Part shown: positions 9,907-17,481 of the stretch, piece after piece
How the letters are laid out: the number at the start of each line of letters is the position of its first letter
How positions within the stretch are numbered: the stretch's first letter is position 1
From: an uncultured Draconibacterium sp.
GTDB lineage: Bacteria; Bacteroidota; Bacteroidia; Bacteroidales; Prolixibacteraceae
Assembly: GCF_963676735.1 (NCBI RefSeq)
Contig: NZ_OY781464.1
Coordinates: 839,001-903,000 of the forward strand
Direction of reading: 5' to 3'
DNA: 64,000 nt
Position numbers and translations under genes: made by a program
Notes under the pieces: model-generated
The model's database searches: none
Seen by the model: only the letters and a program-made list of their open reading frames with translations
What the model was told of the DNA's origin: nothing

Positions 9907-11028
9907 ATGAAGAGGTTTATTTTGAAATATTTACTCGTGTCATTTTCGGTGTATTTGATATTACCGGCTTGTGTTAAAGACATGGAAATTGATGTGCCAG
10001 AAACCAGCAGAGAAGTTGTCGTTACCTGTTTGTTTAATCCTCAGGACAAATGGGAACTTACACTTTCGGAAACCAAAAATATACAGGAAAACGAGGACAT
10101 TTATATTGAAGATGCAAACGTGGAAATTATCGCAGAAACCGGAGAAATTATTGCACTTGATTATACAGGTGAATATGGGGTATATAAAAGTGGTAGCTAC
10201 CCAGAGATGGGAAAAAGTTATACCCTAAACGTCAATATCCCGGGATATAACGAAATAACTGCAAAGAGTATGGTTCCCGATTTTGTTGAAGTCACTGTTC
10301 CTGATTTTGAAATAAAATGGGTAAAATACCTCTACCCCAATAATCTTATGGATTATGATGTTTTCCCGTTGCAGGTAAACTTTGGAGAAACAGTACAAGA
10401 TGCACGGTTTCTGTTCCGGTCCTACTATTTTGATCCGAACGAAGGATATAAAAGATTCATGCTTACTATGGAGTCTTTGGAAAAACTAAAAAAGGCAGGT
10501 TTACCGGAAGAAGCATACAGAGAAATAGCCAAGCTGGTAGATCAATGGCTTGTAAATCAGTGGACTTTTGATCATATCCTTTATGATTTTGTTGAGGATT
10601 TTGATTTAAAAAATAGGTTATCTCATCTACTTTCTCAAGAATTAGAACAGAAGACGGTCTCAACACGTGAATACGAAGCTTTTGGGAAATCAGTATGTTT
10701 TGGAAATGACTATTGGTTGAATAATGTTTCATACGATGTGATGACTACAATGGGAGAGGCAGAAAATGTTACCCATGCAAAATTACTATACGCTAATGCC
10801 AATCTTAAATATTCTATGGAGCATAACTATAGCCTCGATGAAGAATTTTGGTTAGAGGCCATACAAGCAAGTAAAGATTATATTGACTATTACCGTACCT
10901 ATATTTTGCAGGTAAGCCAGCGCATAAATCCGTATTCAGAACCGGTAATGGTACATTCGAACATTAAAAACGCAACAGGGATTTTTGCGGGGTATAACCG
11001 CCAGATGATATATTTATTTACCTATTAA
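9907..11028 (+). CDS. DUF4249-type lipoprotein (cassette 2)
   Basis: This 373-residue lipoprotein has signal peptide MKRFILKYLLVSFSVYLILPAC (lipobox Cys about 22). It shares the DUF4249 pattern with the 3476 gene: an N-terminal VVVTCLFNPQDKWELTLSET segment, a Y-T-L-N-V-N-I-P-G strand near residue 110, and a C-terminal VMVHSNIKNATGIFAGY. It is about 90 residues longer because of a helical insertion rich in Leu/Lys (about 175-290). Here the lipoprotein gene comes after its receptor, whereas in cassette 1 it comes before. It is probably an outer-membrane partner of the 7509 receptor. Confidence 0.75.
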   Translation: MKRFILKYLLVSFSVYLILPACVKDMEIDVPETSREVVVTCLFNPQDKWELTLSETKNIQENEDIYIEDANVEIIAETGEIIALDYTGEYGVYKSGSYPEMGKSYTLNVNIPGYNEITAKSMVPDFVEVTVPDFEIKWVKYLYPNNLMDYDVFPLQVNFGETVQDARFLFRSYYFDPNEGYKRFMLTMESLEKLKKAGLPEEAYREIAKLVDQWLVNQWTFDHILYDFVEDFDLKNRLSHLLSQELEQKTVSTREYEAFGKSVCFGNDYWLNNVSYDVMTTMGEAENVTHAKLLYANANLKYSMEHNYSLDEEFWLEAIQASKDYIDYYRTYILQVSQRINPYSEPVMVHSNIKNATGIFAGYNRQMIYLFTY

Positions 11029-11070
11029 TAAATATATAACAGGTATAAGTATTTAATAATCTGCCTGATA

Positions 11071-11603
11071 TTGTCGAGTTCTTTTCTTAATTTATACGCC
11101 CAACATGGGCAGCAGAAACAAACTGTATTAAAGAACCAGCTAAGATTAAATTTTTTAAATCCCGGGATAGATTTCGAATATAAAATATCCGAATTATGGG
11201 CGGTTTCGTTAAATGCCGGACTTTCATACGGTGGATCGTTTAAAAATCTCAGTTATAACAATGATAATGGCTTACAGTATATGATAAGTCCTTTTGCAGA
11301 TTGGCAAGGAAAATATATTTATAATCTAGAGAAGCGTATTCAAAAAGGAAGAATACTGCTTTTAACAGTGCTAATTTTCTATCATTAAGATTTCTCTACC
11401 GAGGTAAGAGTTTGTCGAAAAACTTTGAACGAACATCAAATTTGGATTTTTCGATTGGCCCTACATGGGGTATACAACGTTCTTGGAGAAGGGGCCATTA
11501 TTTGTTTGATGTTGGGCCTGTATATTATTTTGACAATAAGGGGAATAGCGGTATTTTGCCTGTAATGATTCAATTAAATGTGGGATATAATTTATTACAT
11601 TGA
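11071..11603 (+). pseudogene. Outer-membrane beta-barrel-like protein, interrupted by a frameshift
   Basis: Two adjacent frames (11071-11388 and 11412-11603) are halves of one protein. Adding one A at the AGAATAC near 11352 joins them as ...KGRNTAFNSANFLSLRF...GKSLSKNF..., with no stop until 11601. The start is also unclear. Signal-peptide-like codons (YKYLIICLILSSSFLNLYAQ) run upstream of the TTG at 11071 from about 11044, but no ATG is present. The joined product would be about 180 residues, ending in barrel-like strands (GILPVMIQLNVGYNLLH). It is either a decaying gene or a functional gene carrying sequence errors. I favour error, because other genes here show the same kind of lesion. Confidence 0.6.
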
Positions 11604-12288
11604 AAAAACATTTGGCAAAGCCAAATATCTAATTGTGGCTCTTGTGTTTTTGCAGGTTTCTGCAAAAGCACAAGAGCCTGCAAATGAGAATGGGATTTTA
11701 TTGAACGCATGGACCAGTTCAACCAAAAACAACAATCATTTCAGTGCAATAGAATTGGCACATGAATGGAAATCCTGGACTTATTTGGGTTTTGAATTGG
11801 GCGCAGGTTTGGGGTGGTTGGCTTGTTACGATCTACAAAAAAGCTGGGTTAATCCTGTGGGCTGCGAAAAACTATATTTACGAGAAATAAGTGGTGGTAA
11901 TGAATTTATCCGCGGTAAACTAACAGCCTATCTACCTCTTTGGAGAGATGATGATATGCATCCTCGTTTGGTTCTGTTTGTTTCCGGGCTGGGAGGTTTT
12001 ACCTCTGCCCTTAATATTGAAGGCCATTTGGAATATTTTGAAACAGGAGAGAAAATAGAAACAAGTTCACAAAGTGGTGCGCATTGGTTCAGTGGTTTTG
12101 AAATGGGATTGAAAGGTTCTTTTTCCAGGCATTTTGCCATGAAGCTATATTTAGGAAATAACAACATTCAATTTAGTGAGACGATTAAAGAAATGAATAC
12201 AATGATCAACAATTTCCCAATTAGGTTTGATGAATATGTCTCAAGTGCATATGTTGGAATTAGCCTTGTTTATACATACTCTAAATAG
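11578..12288 (+). CDS. Hypothetical outer-membrane protein (cassette 2)
   Basis: The 236-residue frame overlaps the end of the previous gene. ATG 11578 gives an unusual N-terminus (MWDIIYYIEKTFGKAKYLIV...). A TTG at 11600, overlapping the preceding TGA, would start a normal signal peptide MKKTFGKAKYLIVALVFLQ...AKA if the A-run at 11603-11608 had one more A. The mature part has barrel-like strands (YLGFELGAGLGWLACYD, WFSGFEMGLKGSF, YVGISLVYTYSK). It is probably an outer-membrane protein of the receptor cassette; no specific function is recognised. Confidence 0.55.
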   Translation: MWDIIYYIEKTFGKAKYLIVALVFLQVSAKAQEPANENGILLNAWTSSTKNNNHFSAIELAHEWKSWTYLGFELGAGLGWLACYDLQKSWVNPVGCEKLYLREISGGNEFIRGKLTAYLPLWRDDDMHPRLVLFVSGLGGFTSALNIEGHLEYFETGEKIETSSQSGAHWFSGFEMGLKGSFSRHFAMKLYLGNNNIQFSETIKEMNTMINNFPIRFDEYVSSAYVGISLVYTYSK

Positions 12289-12349
12289 TTGCAGTGATTG
12301 ATAACTGCCATAAAATCCGAGTTATGTACTAGTGAAAACCAATTGCGTA

Positions 12350-12658
12350 TTATACCGGTGCCTTCAGATAAAGATAAACCAAATTTTGAATAATCAGCCA
12401 AATCATTATTCCAGCAAGCACCCATAAAAACCAATGCGGAATAACAACACTCTTTTCCAACTTCCGTTTATGATCCTCCAGAAGCTGTTCCAGCTTATTG
12501 GTGTCAACTTCATATTTCAGTTTTGATGATTTTAGAATCTGTAATTGCCGGGCAATTTCAGGAGCAATTGCATTTATATTCTCAGTGGTTTGTTTGAGTG
12601 TTTCAATTTCGAAGGTTAAAATCTCCAGTAATTTTTGTTGCGATAAATTTTTTCTCAT
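12350..12658 (-). CDS. Hypothetical coiled-coil, single-pass membrane protein of the mobilization module
   Basis: This 102-residue protein has an N-terminal amphipathic coiled-coil region (about 1-72, rich in Leu, Glu, Lys, Gln). One C-terminal membrane helix follows (about 75-97, HWFLWVLAGIMIWLIIQNLVYLYL). It starts 4 bases after the relaxase gene, so it is translated in the same operon. Small proteins of this build commonly follow relaxase genes in Bacteroidota mobile elements. I do not know a function; it might tether the relaxosome to the membrane, which is only a guess. Confidence 0.55.
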   Translation of the reverse strand: MRKNLSQQKLLEILTFEIETLKQTTENINAIAPEIARQLQILKSSKLKYEVDTNKLEQLLEDHKRKLEKSVVIPHWFLWVLAGIMIWLIIQNLVYLYLKAPV

Positions 12659-12662
12659 GGTA

Positions 12663-13457
12663 TTAAAAGCTTATTCCAAAATCCCTTGAAGGTCGGTTTT
12701 GTTGTTGTTGTCTTCTTTGTTTCTCTCGTTCAGCACGGTACATCATTTCATAATTTTGCAGAATCTGCTTTTGCAGTTTTGCAGCACTAAACTCCCGGCC
12801 AACACTACTGCCTTTTATGGTTTCCTCTCCAATCTGGAATTTCAACCCAACAACTTTTCCGTCAGAGGCAATTCTCCTGTGGGTTTGGATTCCATACTCT
12901 TCCATCAATTGGGCATAATCATCGATGTCGCGAGGCATTACTGTCAAAACCCGTTGGTGAGCTTCTTTAATGTAGTTGCCCAGTCGTTGCTCTTTTTGCT
13001 GCTGAATTTCTTTGGCAGTAGTAAATCCCCACTCTTTAGCCACACTTTCAGCAATTCGCTGCACCTTTTTACTGATAAAGTGGTCTTTGTATGCTTTCCC
13101 GTCAAAATCTATACGATTGACATAGATGTGCAGGTGCTTGTGCTTCTCATCGGTATGCAGAAAAGAAATAAATTGATGATCGTCCAATTTCATTCGCTTC
13201 AGAAAGTCTCCGGCCAGTTTTGCAAAATCCGAGTTGCTAAGTTTATCACCGTCAGGAATGGATGGACTTAAAACCATGGAAAAAGTATTCTTCCCGCACT
13301 TGGAATTCAGGTTCTGAAAGATCCTGAACTCCGTTGCAATTTCCCTGGGAGTTTCGCCTGCAACTTTATTCCGGCTGATCTCCTTGGCTCCGGGCTTTTT
13401 CATGGCGTAATTGACAGCATTAACCGTATGTGAGATGCTTTTTGCTTTTCCGATCAT
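12663..13457 (-). CDS. mobB: MobB-type relaxase / mobilization nuclease
   Basis: This 264-residue relaxase would nick the origin of transfer and stay bound to the 5' end. The three-histidine metal site is seen as H101...H108-L-H110-IYVNR, and a candidate catalytic tyrosine is Tyr17 in AVNYAMKK, both typical of MobP/MobB relaxases. The C-terminus is basic and Gln-rich (KQRRQQQQNR), a common feature of truncated mobilizable-element relaxases. The start overlaps the MobC-like stop by 4 bases (ATGA), which implies translational coupling. It needs a type IV secretion system in trans, as none is coded here. Confidence 0.85.
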   Translation of the reverse strand: MIGKAKSISHTVNAVNYAMKKPGAKEISRNKVAGETPREIATEFRIFQNLNSKCGKNTFSMVLSPSIPDGDKLSNSDFAKLAGDFLKRMKLDDHQFISFLHTDEKHKHLHIYVNRIDFDGKAYKDHFISKKVQRIAESVAKEWGFTTAKEIQQQKEQRLGNYIKEAHQRVLTVMPRDIDDYAQLMEEYGIQTHRRIASDGKVVGLKFQIGEETIKGSSVGREFSAAKLQKQILQNYEMMYRAEREKQRRQQQQNRPSRDFGISF

Positions 13458-13768
13458 TGTTCAAACTTTCCAAGGTGGATTTTAATCAGTTTAATAACTT
13501 CTTCCAGTTCCCGGAGAATGGTTTCGTTCTTATTAAAATGTTTGCTTCTTACCAGGTTCCCGATGGCCGTAAAATTGCGATGGTAGGTGTGCAGGTTTTT
13601 GTACACCTCCAATTCTTCGGGAGAAAACCGTAAAGTTACTTTCATGTTCAGTGATGCCCGTCGGGCAAATTCACTGGTACCTAATCCACATTCCTGTGCT
13701 GCCAATGTGATGGCTTTTTTCTCGATATTACTTACTCTAAACGAGATATATTTAGTACGAACTCTCAT
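13454..13768 (-). CDS. mobC: MobC-like relaxosome accessory protein
   Basis: This 104-residue basic protein has an N-terminal ribbon-helix-helix-like segment (YISFRVSNIEKKAITLAAQECGLGTSEFARRA as a spaced pattern of beta strand and two helices). It ends in a C-terminal helical part. This is the usual MobC/BfmA-type DNA-binding protein that loads the relaxase at oriT. It is immediately upstream of the relaxase and overlaps it by 4 bases. The inverted repeats just 5' of this gene (13802-13871) are the likely binding site. Confidence 0.75.
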   Translation of the reverse strand: MRVRTKYISFRVSNIEKKAITLAAQECGLGTSEFARRASLNMKVTLRFSPEELEVYKNLHTYHRNFTAIGNLVRSKHFNKNETILRELEEVIKLIKIHLGKFEQ

Positions 13769-13801
13769 AATTTTTAAACTTTAAAATTGTAAATATTACC
13801 T

Positions 13802-13871
13802 GCGCTGTGCGCCTCTTTGCGAGCCTGGGAGCAAAGCGAGAGATGCCCATGGTGCAACCTGGGCACCTCTC
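13802..13871. other. Candidate origin of transfer (oriT): three nested inverted repeats
   Basis: The 111-base gap between the primase-like gene and mobC holds three inverted repeats in a row: GCGC-TGT-GCGC (13802-13812), CTTTGC/GCAAAG with a 10-base loop (13815-13836), and GAGAGATGCCCATGG/CCTGGGCACCTCTC with loop TGCAA (13838-13871, one mismatch and one bulge). It is visibly more GC-rich than its surroundings. Stem-loops next to mobC and relaxase genes are the usual oriT context. The nick site is not identified. Confidence 0.5.
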
Positions 13872-13879
13872 GACATGGC

Positions 13880-14764
13880 TTACCACGGAGACCTCCGCAG
13901 ACGTTGGTTTCGGGCTATCAACAGCTGATTCAGATCTTTTGTGTTTTTATAGATGGCCGACATATCGACACTGTTCGTTAGATCGGCCAATAACTGTTTG
14001 GTCGCTTTTTTACCAGCTGAATCATTATCGAGATAGAGACCAACTTTGGGATAAGTTTGGGCAATACTATGGATACGGTTCATAAACGAAACAGAGTTCA
14101 ATACCAAAAAATCTGATTGGCGTGGTAAGCCAGGATAAAGCATTAGCAAACTAAAAAAATCAAACATGCCTTCGGTAACACTCAACAATTGTTTACCTGT
14201 AGTGAAATAGGAAAAGTCTTTTGGTGCTGCGGCATTTTTATAATACGGATTTCGAAGTTCCCAGCCTCCAGAAACATTTTCCAAACCTAAAGCGAAGTAT
14301 CGTTTTTGATTCATTGAATAATGAACCTGACTGGCAAATCGTGCTGCAGTTTTTATATCTATTTTTCTTTGCAACAAATATTTGATTAATGCCGGGTGTC
14401 GAATGGGGAGGATCTTATCAATCTGGATTGCCGGTTCAGGCGTTGGCGTAACCATATTATTCTGCTGCTGAAAAGAGAAAGATGGAATGTTTTTAGCCAG
14501 AATCGCAAGCGCATCACTAACGCTGCAGTTGTTATTCATTTCGATTAACAGATCGATAATATTTCCGCCCTTGCCAATTCCATGATCGTACCAGCGGTTA
14601 AGAACTTTGGAAACCTTAAATGATGCTTCACTTTCCTTTCTAATTGGACTAAGGTACCAGGCTGAATGTTGGTTTTCTTTTACCGGTGAATGGCCGGATC
14701 TTTTCAGAAATTCTGTAATCGGAATTTCACGAGCCGTATCGCATTGTAGTTTAGAAAATCTCAT
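13880..14764 (-). CDS. Toprim-domain DNA primase-like protein of the mobile element
   Basis: This 294-residue protein has an N-terminal CHC2-like fold (about 1-95: AREIPITEFLKRSG, SPIRKESEASFKV, WYDHGIGKGGNIIDL). The zinc-binding Cys/His ligands are missing, as is common in element-borne primases. A Toprim domain (about 165-285) follows, with the glutamate in LLSVTEGMFDFFS and the aspartates in VGLYLDNDSAGKKA. It would act in replication or complementary-strand synthesis of the transferred element. It starts 3 bases after the HTH gene stop and is in the same operon. Confidence 0.75.
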   Translation of the reverse strand: MRFSKLQCDTAREIPITEFLKRSGHSPVKENQHSAWYLSPIRKESEASFKVSKVLNRWYDHGIGKGGNIIDLLIEMNNNCSVSDALAILAKNIPSFSFQQQNNMVTPTPEPAIQIDKILPIRHPALIKYLLQRKIDIKTAARFASQVHYSMNQKRYFALGLENVSGGWELRNPYYKNAAAPKDFSYFTTGKQLLSVTEGMFDFFSLLMLYPGLPRQSDFLVLNSVSFMNRIHSIAQTYPKVGLYLDNDSAGKKATKQLLADLTNSVDMSAIYKNTKDLNQLLIARNQRLRRSPW

Positions 14765-14767
14765 ATT

Positions 14768-15079
14768 TCATCTTTTCCTGTTTTCTGACAACATCTTGTT
14801 GAACTCACCTTCTATTTCCAGCTCCTCCTTGGAAATGCCCATTAGCCAGAGATCTATGTCTTTTTTATAAAAGAACTTTTGCCGGATGTTGGCATTAGTG
14901 CCGGTGGGAATAAGTTTTTTACTGAGCAGTTTGTAAATTTTGCTTTTGGATAGGCCGGTGTACTGAGCCAGTTCTTCAACATTAAAAACAGTTTTGTTCT
15001 CTGCCAGTAGGGTTTTAATTTGTTTCAGTTCGCTAAGAACCTGTTTTGATAGAAATACTTGATTTTCCATAGGTGACAT
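14768..15079 (-). CDS. Helix-turn-helix (excisionase-like) DNA-binding protein
   Basis: The frame is open to 15127, but ATG 15079 (MSPMENQ) or 15070 (MENQ) fits the family better. The core is a winged-helix HTH of the MerR/excisionase type: NVEELAQYTGLSKSKIYKLLSKKLIPTG, a spaced pattern, followed by the wing KFFYKKDIDLWL. Such proteins head the replication/mobilization operon of Bacteroidota integrative elements. They act as excisionases or as transcription regulators. Which role applies cannot be told without an integrase nearby. Confidence 0.7.
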   Translation of the reverse strand: MSPMENQVFLSKQVLSELKQIKTLLAENKTVFNVEELAQYTGLSKSKIYKLLSKKLIPTGTNANIRQKFFYKKDIDLWLMGISKEELEIEGEFNKMLSENRKR

Positions 15080-15199
15080 ATTTATTAATGTGTAATGACG
15101 CTTGATGCGAGAAAATCTCATCAGCAAATATGTAACTGTATGTGGCAGTAAATCAAGAAGGTAATTTGAGTTACGGGGAAATTACGGGAGAAATACCGT

Positions 15200-15868
15200 C
15201 TATCGAAAAAGTATTTTCTGGAACTCCTTTAGATTTTCAGAAAATTCCGTTTCACTTTCATTCACAAACTCTGAAAACCGCGAGTTCAAACTCGTCCTTT
15301 TAACTTCTGAGCCGTTCAATGTGAAGGTTGATTCAATGAATTTAAAGAGTTGCTCTTTACGCTCTTTTTTGAAATCTCTGATTCCACCATCAATAAGCAA
15401 GTGAAGAATGCGAAGCAGCTTTTTATAATCAACTGCAGTCCGATTATCAGAAACCAATTTAAAATTGATTTTGCTTTTTGTTTCAAGTCCATTTAATACC
15501 AGGTTTATATTTTCCCGATCCTTTTCCGTGAATCCCAGGACTGGTAGATAGATTCCGTTCAGATTACTTTTCAAAAATAGGAAACAACCGGAAGGTACTT
15601 GTTTGGATAATCTTCGTGCTTCATTCAGTGATCCGATAAAAAGTAAAGTCAAGAAAAGTATTGTTATGCTTATGGCAGAGTAGAGGATAACATGGATAAA
15701 TGAAAAGCCCATGCCCCAGAGTCCGAATAACAAAATCAGAAGACAAACAAACAGGATAAAAAGGATCGTTGTATTGTGGTTGCGTAATATTCTAATATTG
15801 AAGATCCACCGGAGTTTCCGGTTGAATCGAAATATCATTACTCCTGATTTCTTGATTATTGTTTCCAT
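15200..15868 (-). CDS. Hypothetical membrane protein next to the mobilization module
   Basis: This 222-residue protein has a basic N-terminus and two close membrane helices (about 31-75, TILFILFVCLLILLFGLW and a VILYSAISITILFLTLLF segment). A charged cytoplasmic domain of about 145 residues follows, with no recognised motif. It is separated from the HTH gene by 120 bases and has the same orientation, so it may be cargo of the element or an adjacent gene. The function is unknown. Confidence 0.5.
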   Translation of the reverse strand: METIIKKSGVMIFRFNRKLRWIFNIRILRNHNTTILFILFVCLLILLFGLWGMGFSFIHVILYSAISITILFLTLLFIGSLNEARRLSKQVPSGCFLFLKSNLNGIYLPVLGFTEKDRENINLVLNGLETKSKINFKLVSDNRTAVDYKKLLRILHLLIDGGIRDFKKERKEQLFKFIESTFTLNGSEVKRTSLNSRFSEFVNESETEFSENLKEFQKILFR

Positions 15869-16131
15869 ATTGGCTCATCTGTTAACAGGTTCCGGTAATC
15901 ATCAACATTATTTTATTTTTTCAATAGCATTGATAATTAACCGATTAAAAGTAAATAATCTATCAGGTGCAATCAAATGAAAATCCGTGTTGGCGTAGCT
16001 TTTACGCTCATTTGGCTGTATTTGGCTTTCGAAATGTTGAATAACATAGAATGACTATATGTATCTGGTAGTTTTTAGTGGTTTTTATTGGGTGATTTTG
16101 TTGTACCTATGTTGTACCCGGGCAAATAAAA
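15869..16131. other. Intergenic region at the presumed right border of the element
   Basis: No gene is supported here. Near the tRNA end the sequence TTGTACCTATGTTGTACC (16100-16118) holds two TTGTACC copies 11 bases apart, a possible recombinase site. No second copy was noticed at the other border. Confidence 0.3.
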
Positions 16132-16159
16132 AAGGAGCTAAACTTTCGTTTAACTCCTT
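16132..16159 (-). terminator. Terminator of the tRNA-Ser/tRNA-Pro transcript
   Basis: Read on the minus strand, a 12-bp stem with one mismatch (AAGGAGTTAAAC/GTTTAGCTCCTT, loop GAAA) is followed directly by a T-run (TTTTTATTTG). It lies 12 bases past the tRNA-Pro 3' end. Confidence 0.75.
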
Positions 16160-16171
16160 GATTTTCAGTGG

Positions 16172-16246
16172 TCGGGATACCAGGATTCGAACCTGGGACC
16201 CCCTGCTCCCAAAGCAGGTGCGCTAACCGGACTGCGCTACATCCCG
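16172..16246 (-). tRNA. tRNA-Pro (anticodon TGG)
   Basis: The full cloverleaf can be folded by eye. The acceptor is CGGGATG/TATCCCG, the D arm is AGCGC...GCGC, and the anticodon stem CCTGC/GCAGG carries loop TTTGGGA (anticodon TGG). The T arm is CCAGG-TTCGAAT-CCTGG and the discriminator is A. CCA is not encoded. Its 3' end faces the mobile element. Confidence 0.93.
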
Positions 16247-16260
16247 AAAATATTTTTATG

Positions 16261-16348
16261 CGGTGAGGGCGGGATTCGAACCCGCGGTACAGTTTACCCG
16301 TACGCCAGTTTAGCAAACTGGTGGTTTCAGCCACTCACCCACCTCACC
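16261..16348 (-). tRNA. tRNA-Ser (anticodon GCT)
   Basis: This is a class II tRNA with a long variable arm. The acceptor is GGTGAGG/CCTCACC and the anticodon stem CCAGT/ACTGG carries loop TTGCTAA (anticodon GCT). The variable arm is CGTACGGGTAAACTGTACCG-like and the T arm is GCGGG-TTCGAAT-CCCGC. It is co-transcribed with tRNA-Pro, 14 bases downstream. Confidence 0.93.
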
Positions 16349-16773
16349 AGTGGTATTTGTGCTAAATTTCATTTCGTTTTTAAAACGAATTCCATTTAAT
16401 ACTTTCTTTCACTATTGTCTTGAACGTGGTTGCTTTGTTAAAGCGTGTGCAAAAGTAGAAATTGTTTTTACACTGACAAAGAAATTTAAAAAAAAATGGC
16501 AAAAAAAATGCATTTGTCGTTAAGTAGTGCAAACGAATGTGGATAGGCGATTGGGCTGCCTTTTTAGAAATAAAATGTACTCACAGCATTAATTTATTAT
16601 CAACGGTTTTATTTGGTTAACTATCAGCTATTTTTGAGGAACGCTTTTGGCCTTTCAGGATTATAGCAAGATAAAATTGAGTAATTGTTTAATATTCTTA
16701 TTGAAATAGTTAAACAAAAAGTTTTGAAAGCTGTTATTGTATCTAAACATTTAGCAATTTAAATAACAAAGCC
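16349..16773. other. Divergent intergenic region between tRNA-Ser and folE
   Basis: This 425-base AT-rich gap holds the minus-strand tRNA promoter at 16450-16480 and presumably the folE promoter. A TATTTTTG at 16629-16636 matches the -7 box, but no -33 TTTG is at the right distance. No gene is seen. Confidence 0.4.
16450..16480 (-). promoter_or_regulatory. Promoter of the tRNA-Ser/tRNA-Pro unit
   Basis: On the minus strand, TTTG (16477-16480) and TACTTTTG (16450-16457) are 19 bases apart, an exact match to the Bacteroidota sigma-ABfr consensus TTTG-N19-TAnnTTTG. The tRNA-Ser 5' end is about 100 bases downstream, so a leader is processed off. Confidence 0.7.
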
Positions 16774-17481
16774 ATGAGTTACAGGGAAGAAATAATTTTT
16801 ACAAATACAACGAGAAATAAAAACGGAAAATCAAACGATACACATGATAATATAGGAGATAATCATGTGGCAACATCGTTGGAAACCCCCTTACGTCCGG
16901 ATGCTTTTCAATTACCAGACGAAAAGAAAATGGAAATTATCGAAAGTAAGTTTCGCGAAATTATGGAAACAATGGGACTTGACTTAAGCGATGATAGTTT
17001 GCAAGGAACACCACATCGTGTGGCTAAAATGTTTATTAAAGAAATATTTTATGGATTAAATCCTCAGAATAAACCAAAAATATCAGTATTTGAAAATAAG
17101 TTCAAATATGGTGAAATGTTGGTGGAAAAGAATATTAATCTAAACTCAACCTGCGAGCATCATTTTCTGCCGATTGTAGGGAAAGCTCATGTAGCTTACA
17201 TCTCGTCGGGCGAAGTAATTGGATTGAGCAAGATAAACCGCATAGTAGATTATTATGCCCGAAGGCCGCAGGTACAGGAGCGTTTAACCGTTCAAATTGC
17301 CAACGAGCTAAAATCCGTGCTAAAAACCGACGATGTTGCCGTAATTATTGATGCCAGGCATATGTGTGTGTCATCGCGCGGTATAAAGGATGAGGGAAGC
17401 AGTACTGTAACGGCAGAATATTCAGGCAAGTTTAAGGAGAATGAAACCCGTGCAGAATTCCTAAAATATATTGGACTTTAA
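16774..17481 (+). CDS. folE: GTP cyclohydrolase I
   Basis: The enzyme converts GTP to 7,8-dihydroneopterin triphosphate, the first step of folate/tetrahydropterin synthesis, in the cytoplasm as a toroidal oligomer. The 235-residue protein has the whole family signature. The zinc ligands are Cys127 and His130 in NSTCEHHFLP and Cys198 in ARHMCVSSRG. The GTP-binding stretch SKINRIVDYYARRPQVQERL is also present. About 45 N-terminal residues precede the conserved core (starting near KMEIIESKF), a normal variable extension. The gene is monocistronic, and its 3' end overlaps that of the convergent gene by 4 bases. Confidence 0.96.
   Translation: MSYREEIIFTNTTRNKNGKSNDTHDNIGDNHVATSLETPLRPDAFQLPDEKKMEIIESKFREIMETMGLDLSDDSLQGTPHRVAKMFIKEIFYGLNPQNKPKISVFENKFKYGEMLVEKNINLNSTCEHHFLPIVGKAHVAYISSGEVIGLSKINRIVDYYARRPQVQERLTVQIANELKSVLKTDDVAVIIDARHMCVSSRGIKDEGSSTVTAEYSGKFKENETRAEFLKYIGL

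Larger units (their letters stand above)
12350..15868 (-). mobile_element. Mobilization module of an integrative mobilizable element, integrase not seen
   Basis: Five genes on the minus strand, in the order HTH/excisionase-like, Toprim primase-like, oriT-like region, MobC-like, relaxase and coiled-coil membrane protein, match the usual layout of Bacteroidota mobilizable islands. A sixth membrane protein (15200-15868) may belong. The module lies between the receptor cassettes and a tRNA-Ser/tRNA-Pro pair, a common integration place. I find no tyrosine or serine recombinase, and no clear att repeat at both ends, so the borders are approximate. The element may be immobile, a remnant, or dependent on other elements. 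Confidence 0.6.

Noticed and set aside
12699..13271. Plus-strand open frame of 190 codons
   Set aside because: It is a shadow of the relaxase gene, whose own frame has all family motifs.
13807..14085. Plus-strand open frame over the oriT-like region
   Set aside because: It overlaps the inverted repeats and is antisense to the primase-like gene; composition is not protein-like.
16107..16334. Minus-strand open frame of 75 codons
   Set aside because: It covers both tRNA genes and the terminator; structure explains the sequence and there is no protein motif.
16629..16636. TATTTTTG as the folE promoter
   Set aside because: The -7 box fits but the only upstream TTTG is 13 bases away instead of 19-21, so I list it only as uncertain in the intergenic note.
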